Assembly (NCBI GenBank): GCA_946803715.1
Contig: CAMPET010000115.1
Span: 122,552 to 178,316, forward strand
Direction: 5' to 3'
DNA: 55,765 nucleotides
Origin: Beroe ovata
Taxonomy: Eukaryota > Ctenophora > Nuda > Beroida > Beroidae
Shown here: piece after piece, positions 51,469 through 55,765 of the stretch
How the letters are laid out: the number at the start of each line of letters is the position of its first letter
Numbering within the stretch: the first letter of the stretch is position 1
Program-made: the position numbers and the translations under genes
Notes under the pieces: generated by a model
Told to the model about the DNA's origin: nothing
Database searches by the model: none
The model's input: only the letters and a program-made list of their open reading frames with translations

Positions 51469-54400
51469 ATGAAGTCCATGAAGATAAAAAAGCCAAAAGA
51501 TGGTAGCAGCATTAGTAAATTCAATGATATAACTAAAAGTGCAAAGGAAAGGTTGCAAGCATTTTTGAATCACTGCAAAGGTGAGAATGCAAAATAGGTA
51601 CTGTGCTGATCAATGACCAGTTTTTCCTGTGTAACTTTTCTTAATAACTTATTAATCTTATGGATGAGTTTTGATATTTCTAGGGACAGGGAAAGAGGGT
51701 AAAAGTGATGCAGCAGTTGTGACAAGGGAACATGCTGATGATATTATCTATCTCATTTATGAAGCTTTCTGGCAATACCTCGACACGGTCAACACAAAGA
51801 GTAGGTTTTGATTTTAAATCAGATCACAGATGATTGGGAGTTATGACACCGAATCCTAACTTGCCATGTTCTAAGATTGCTCATTGGAAGGCAACTTTTA
51901 AATTCCAGAAAACAAGAAGAGTGGTCCCGAGGAGAGTGATTTGACTGAGATTGTTCTCCCAAGTCTTGAAAAGGTTCTCCAGTATCTTCCAGATAAGATC
52001 AACAGTCTGTGGCACTTCAACAGTATTGGTAAGTGTTGCGATGGGTGGGCTGGCCATTGATAACAGGATGTTCAAAATTCAAATTTCTTGAACTTCAGGT
52101 GTACTGTTCAAGGAGATATTCTGCCAAGCTCATTTCCTTGCCCCAAACGAACCATTGGAGGTCTGTCCCTTTTTGAGAATTAATTGCTCGTGTATTTCAT
52201 ACATAACTGCTCATGTATTTCATACAAAAAACATTGATAACAGCTAAATAACACGTCAAACTATGTTAAATGGTAAAAATGTGTAATATTCAGTTATTGA
52301 GTATGGATTCAATTCATTCATATTTTCAGTTCATAAAGAAAGGTATCAAACTGATAACTCTATGGATTCTTGGACTTGTTGAGCAATGTAACGACCCTAA
52401 CAACAAGCTTGTTGTGGATATATTCAAGTTGATAGTTCCGTATGTATGATTCAACTATCCCGTAGTCTGCACATGCCAGAACTTTGACAAGTAGAGCCAT
52501 ATTTCATTTGCCAATGACTATAGGATCAATCTGCCAAAGTTCCATCTCTGTTCATAATTTCAGAGAGATCACCCACTGTGCAGCCGAGGATCCAATGACG
52601 CCTAAAATATTCCAAGAATCAGTCATGCCCAAATTCCAGTGTCTCATGGAAAATCTCACTGCCAACGTAGGTGCTTATAATTTCCTTTCCGGGGCCCTAT
52701 TCGAATTTTCGCATGAAATCTGCCGCACACCATAATGTTGCACATAATTCAAAGATGTGAACTAGGTTTGAAGATGGTCATAATGAGGATTTCTTTACAC
52801 ATTTCCCTGCTTATAACACAATCCAGAATAAATAAAAGGCGTTTAGGGTCCAATTTCGAATTATGAGTTGCTCTTTGATGTTCAAAATATGTTCTGTTGA
52901 CACTCAAATTGACAGCCATTATTTCATTGTGAATGTGTTACACAAGGTCCATTTGTCGCAGATATGAAAACTAATTTCTGTAAGGCGCATTGGATTCTGC
53001 ATCCAATTTTGAGCGCGCACGCGTTTCAATTTTGAGCGCACCAGAGATTTGATTCTTGCTTTACTCTCGACAACATGCGCAATGAAAAAAGACCTGTAGG
53101 ATTCCCACTGTAGGTTCCTACAGTAGGAAGTAGGAACTCGGTATTGGTATCGGAAAATAGTACGGGACAATGCTTTCAGATAACGAGTGTTTACTGGCAA
53201 ATAGCCAATGAGAAACAGCTGCGTGAAAGACAAATCGAAGGATTCAAAACTCTGTTCAACCTATGCAAAGATAACATCATCAGTGTGAGTGATTTGAACA
53301 TCGAATTTTGACATCCTATTCTGTGTTGACAATCTTCAATGAACTTATTATCGTTAATTTTCAGCTTATCTTGTGTGGGAAACGCAAAGAAACGCCCAGT
53401 GAGTGTATGATTGAAGCTATTCTCCACGTATCCATCACTAATTTACGCTATTCCTAACTTCACTGACTTTCTTACGCAACTCTCTAGGATCGAGTCGGAA
53501 GTATCACGGCGGAATCTCCGTCAGTTCCAGCACCTCGAGTCTCCACTCACGAAGAAGTGAGGTGCCGGGAGCGACGCCCACTATGCGACGCCGCCTCGAG
53601 CGAATCCCATCCACCTCTTCAAATAGTCTGAAGAAATCGATGTCTGGGACACTGAATAATGGTACGGTTTGAGTCGAGCAATCATCAAAAAATTGTAATG
53701 CAAATTACCCACCCTCTTATCTGATACCCTTATCTTATTTGATATCCATTTGATATCCACGAGTCGCAAATTCCGTCACCTCTCACGTCTCACCCTATGT
53801 CGCTTATCACGTGTCACCCCTTGACTCACCTCTCACTTCTCACCCCTTGTTATCCCCCTCAACCCTTATTTTCCCCCCTCAACCCTTGTTATCCCCCTCA
53901 CCCCTCACTCTAATTATAGACGAGGAAGAACCGTGTGGTGTGTGTCACTTGACGGACCGGTGTACCCGGTGTCCACAGTGTAACGATGGTAGTCACCATC
54001 AGAAGAAAGACTGCCCGATCAGCATTCACGGCGAGGTTACGGGACACTTTGAAAACGTGAGGACGTTAGTTGCCCGAGAGTGGTCAAGTGAGGATGATCT
54101 GGAGCTTTTTTCCGGACTCCACGACGAAATCATGAAATGGTGATCAAAATATGATCGATTGAAAGTGATGCATTCTAATTATTGACAGTCATGGAAGTGT
54201 TCAATGTTCATGTGTTCGTCTGAGTGAAATTATAAATTCCAGGTTTGTGAAGCAAGGAAAGAGCATTCTACCTCATGACAGGAATTACTGCTCGTTCATG
54301 GTTCAAGTTGGGGAAGGCGACGAGAAAACCCTGGTTGAAGATGAGGTAAATTCCAGAAATAGGAGATTCTATCGGATCAGAAATAGAATGGGTAGAAGCA

Positions 54401-55569
54401 GTGTTGTAAAAATAACTTTGCACAGGAGCAAGTGAAAATCTGCGAGATTGTGGATAGGGTCTTGTTCACGGATAAGAAAAACATAGAGCTAATGAACTGT
54501 GCGTTTAAAGACGGCCCTCTGGGCCTCCAAAGGAGGAAGGTGGGAGGAAATATATTAAGAGTGTATGGTAGATTTCATTGATTTTGTGAAACAGAACCCA
54601 ATTTTCGATTTCTAACAGCAACTGTGGCTGCTTATCAGGAGGACTCGTACGCCGAACTCATTTCTTGTGAGGACAACTTGCCGTTCAGCTTCACAAAGAT
54701 GATAACCCTTTACTCGGAACTTATCAACAACATCAAGGTAGGTAGAGAAGCTTGCTATTCTGACTTTGGTCCAAATCGTAATTAATTACTCTCTGTGACT
54801 TATTTTTTTCCTTCGCTCGTTTTGTCGAATAATTCGGTCTTATAATCATAGCGATATCTGATATTGAGAAAGGATCAAAAATTCTATATCACTGTTATCA
54901 ATTGATACAATCAATGAAAAACGCACTGCCAGTTCAAAGGGAACTATTGAATGACCTTCTCCAACATCTATATGATACCGTTCTCCGTCAATAGTCACTA
55001 CATCCCCCCGCCCAGGACTACAACGTGTTGGGGAAGATGGACAAGTGTAGTGACCTTCTTCCGGAGTTTCTCTCAGACTCGCGATCCTCGCACAAGGTAT
55101 GTGCTTGTTACCATAGTGAATTACCAGGAAAATTTATTCACTATGTCGTTCTTGCAAGAAACCGTAAACCACTGAACCACCCCATTACAGAAAACTCACT
55201 CGAAACACACGAAGATTCGGATCAAGAGTTTCCTCAAGTCAGTTACGCTGAACGTGTCGCCTCTCCTCCGATACCCCGAGGCATACTCCACCTTTTCCAC
55301 GGTACGTTTCCCTTCGTGGAGTTCTAAAATGCCCTACCGGGGATATCTACGAAATACGGAGTAGGGTAACCTCTTAGACAAATTGACGCCAAAAACTCAT
55401 GAAACATGATGTTTTCCCACATTTGTTTGACAAAAACTGTGAAAGATCCTGGACTCATTAAATCGAACATGGTTCATTGCCGTAAACTTTTCAATTCACG
55501 CCAGAACCAATTTTCTTTAAGAACCTTGACAATTTGCAGGGCACGAAGAAGAAGATCGAACGTTTGGAG
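51469..55569 (+). CDS. RalGAP alpha-like protein (RALGAPA), 5' part
   Basis: RalGAP alpha subunits, with the beta subunit, activate GTP hydrolysis on RalA/B. Fifteen in-phase exons were traced: 51469-51580, 51684-51800, 51909-52028, 52099-52160, 52330-52439, 52564-52666, 53180-53284, 53365-53398, 53488-53661, 53920-54139, 54243-54345, 54426-54539, 54639-54737, 55016-55096 and 55540-55569, about 500 residues; the gene continues off the window. Recognition rests on SAKERLQAFLNHCK, LEKVLQYLPDKINSLWHFNSIGVLFKEIF, FIKKGIKLITLWILGL, QIEGFKTLFNLCKDN and CEIVDRVLFTDKKNIELM, which align in order with the N-terminal helical region of RALGAPA1/2. A Ser/Arg-rich linker (exon 9) and a Cys-rich motif CGVCHLTDRCTRCPQCNDG (exon 10) are additions I do not know from vertebrates. 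The catalytic GAP domain would lie beyond the right edge. Confidence 0.75.
52667..53179. other. Long RALGAPA-like intron
   Basis: The largest intron traced in this gene. It contains a CG-rich patch ('gagcgcgcacgcg') and a short hairpin (cctgtaggattcccactgta … cctacagtagg, 53093-53135) related to the MITE ends. Confidence 0.6.
55325..55375. repeat. Degenerate MITE-like inverted repeat
   Basis: 'tgccctaccgggg' and 'cggagtagggtaacc' are weakly inverted and resemble the internal ends of the 30148 family. It lies in an intron of the RALGAPA-like gene. Confidence 0.4.
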
Positions 55570-55662
55570 GTAATGATAATCGGATTCTATCTGGTGATAG
55601 TACAGCAGATAGAGCAATGCGATGCCATATCCTGTTATAGGATAATCCTCTGTATGATCAAG

Positions 55663-55765
55663 AATATCGGTACGTCTAGAATATCGGTACGTCTAGAATA
55701 TCGGTACGTCTAGAATATCGGTACGTACAGAATATCGGTACGTGTAGAATATCGGTACGTCTCGG
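55663..55765. repeat. 17-base tandem repeat at the window edge
   Basis: Six consecutive copies of aatatcggtacgtctag, the last ones varying at two or three positions (acag, gtag, ctcg). It runs off the end of the window, so its total length is unknown. Intronic in the RALGAPA-like gene. Confidence 0.95.

Overview
This is eukaryotic, almost certainly animal, draft nuclear sequence. Nearly every gene is split by short GT-AG introns, and the gene set is metazoan-like (TRP channel, RalGAP alpha, UBXN7, GLD-2 poly(A) polymerase, ERI1, elongin C, DPP8/9). Genes are packed a few hundred bases apart. I cannot name the species; a compact invertebrate genome, possibly an early-branching animal, fits. 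Isolated single Ns, a 211-N gap inside an AC microsatellite and an Illumina adapter fragment near 26580 show it is a short-read scaffold.

Layout. Positions 1180-25715 carry a run of minus-strand genes: PRPF6 (N-terminal half only; the rest lies beyond position 1), a complete 13-exon DPP8/9-like peptidase, a GLD-2/TENT2 poly(A) polymerase, a five-ankyrin TRP channel, a small two-exon unknown, and EEF2. A complete EXOSC8 gene sits on the same strand inside EEF2 intron 8. Positions 25.8-31.2 kb are gene-free and repeat-rich (CG-rich foldback elements, an interrupted tandem array, a MITE with target-site duplication). From 31.2 kb most genes are on the plus strand: UBXN7-like copy A, intronless ERI1, ELOC, an intronless minus-strand MFS transporter with a broken inverted copy nearby, UBXN7-like copy B, an unrecognised putative methyltransferase-like gene, METTL4, RPL38, GCDH, a second repeat-rich gap (48.8-51.4 kb), and the 5' part of a RALGAPA-like gene running off the right end.

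Themes. Many genes act on RNA: PRPF6 (splicing), TENT2 (poly(A) extension), EXOSC8 (3' decay), ERI1 (3' trimming), METTL4 (N6-adenine methylation), EEF2 and RPL38 (translation). The two UBXN7 paralogues flank ELOC, a subunit of the cullin-2 ligases that UBXN7 family proteins bind, so this is a candidate functional neighbourhood. Exon boundaries below were set by hand from splice signals, reading-frame phase and family alignment from memory; in most multi-exon genes all phases close.
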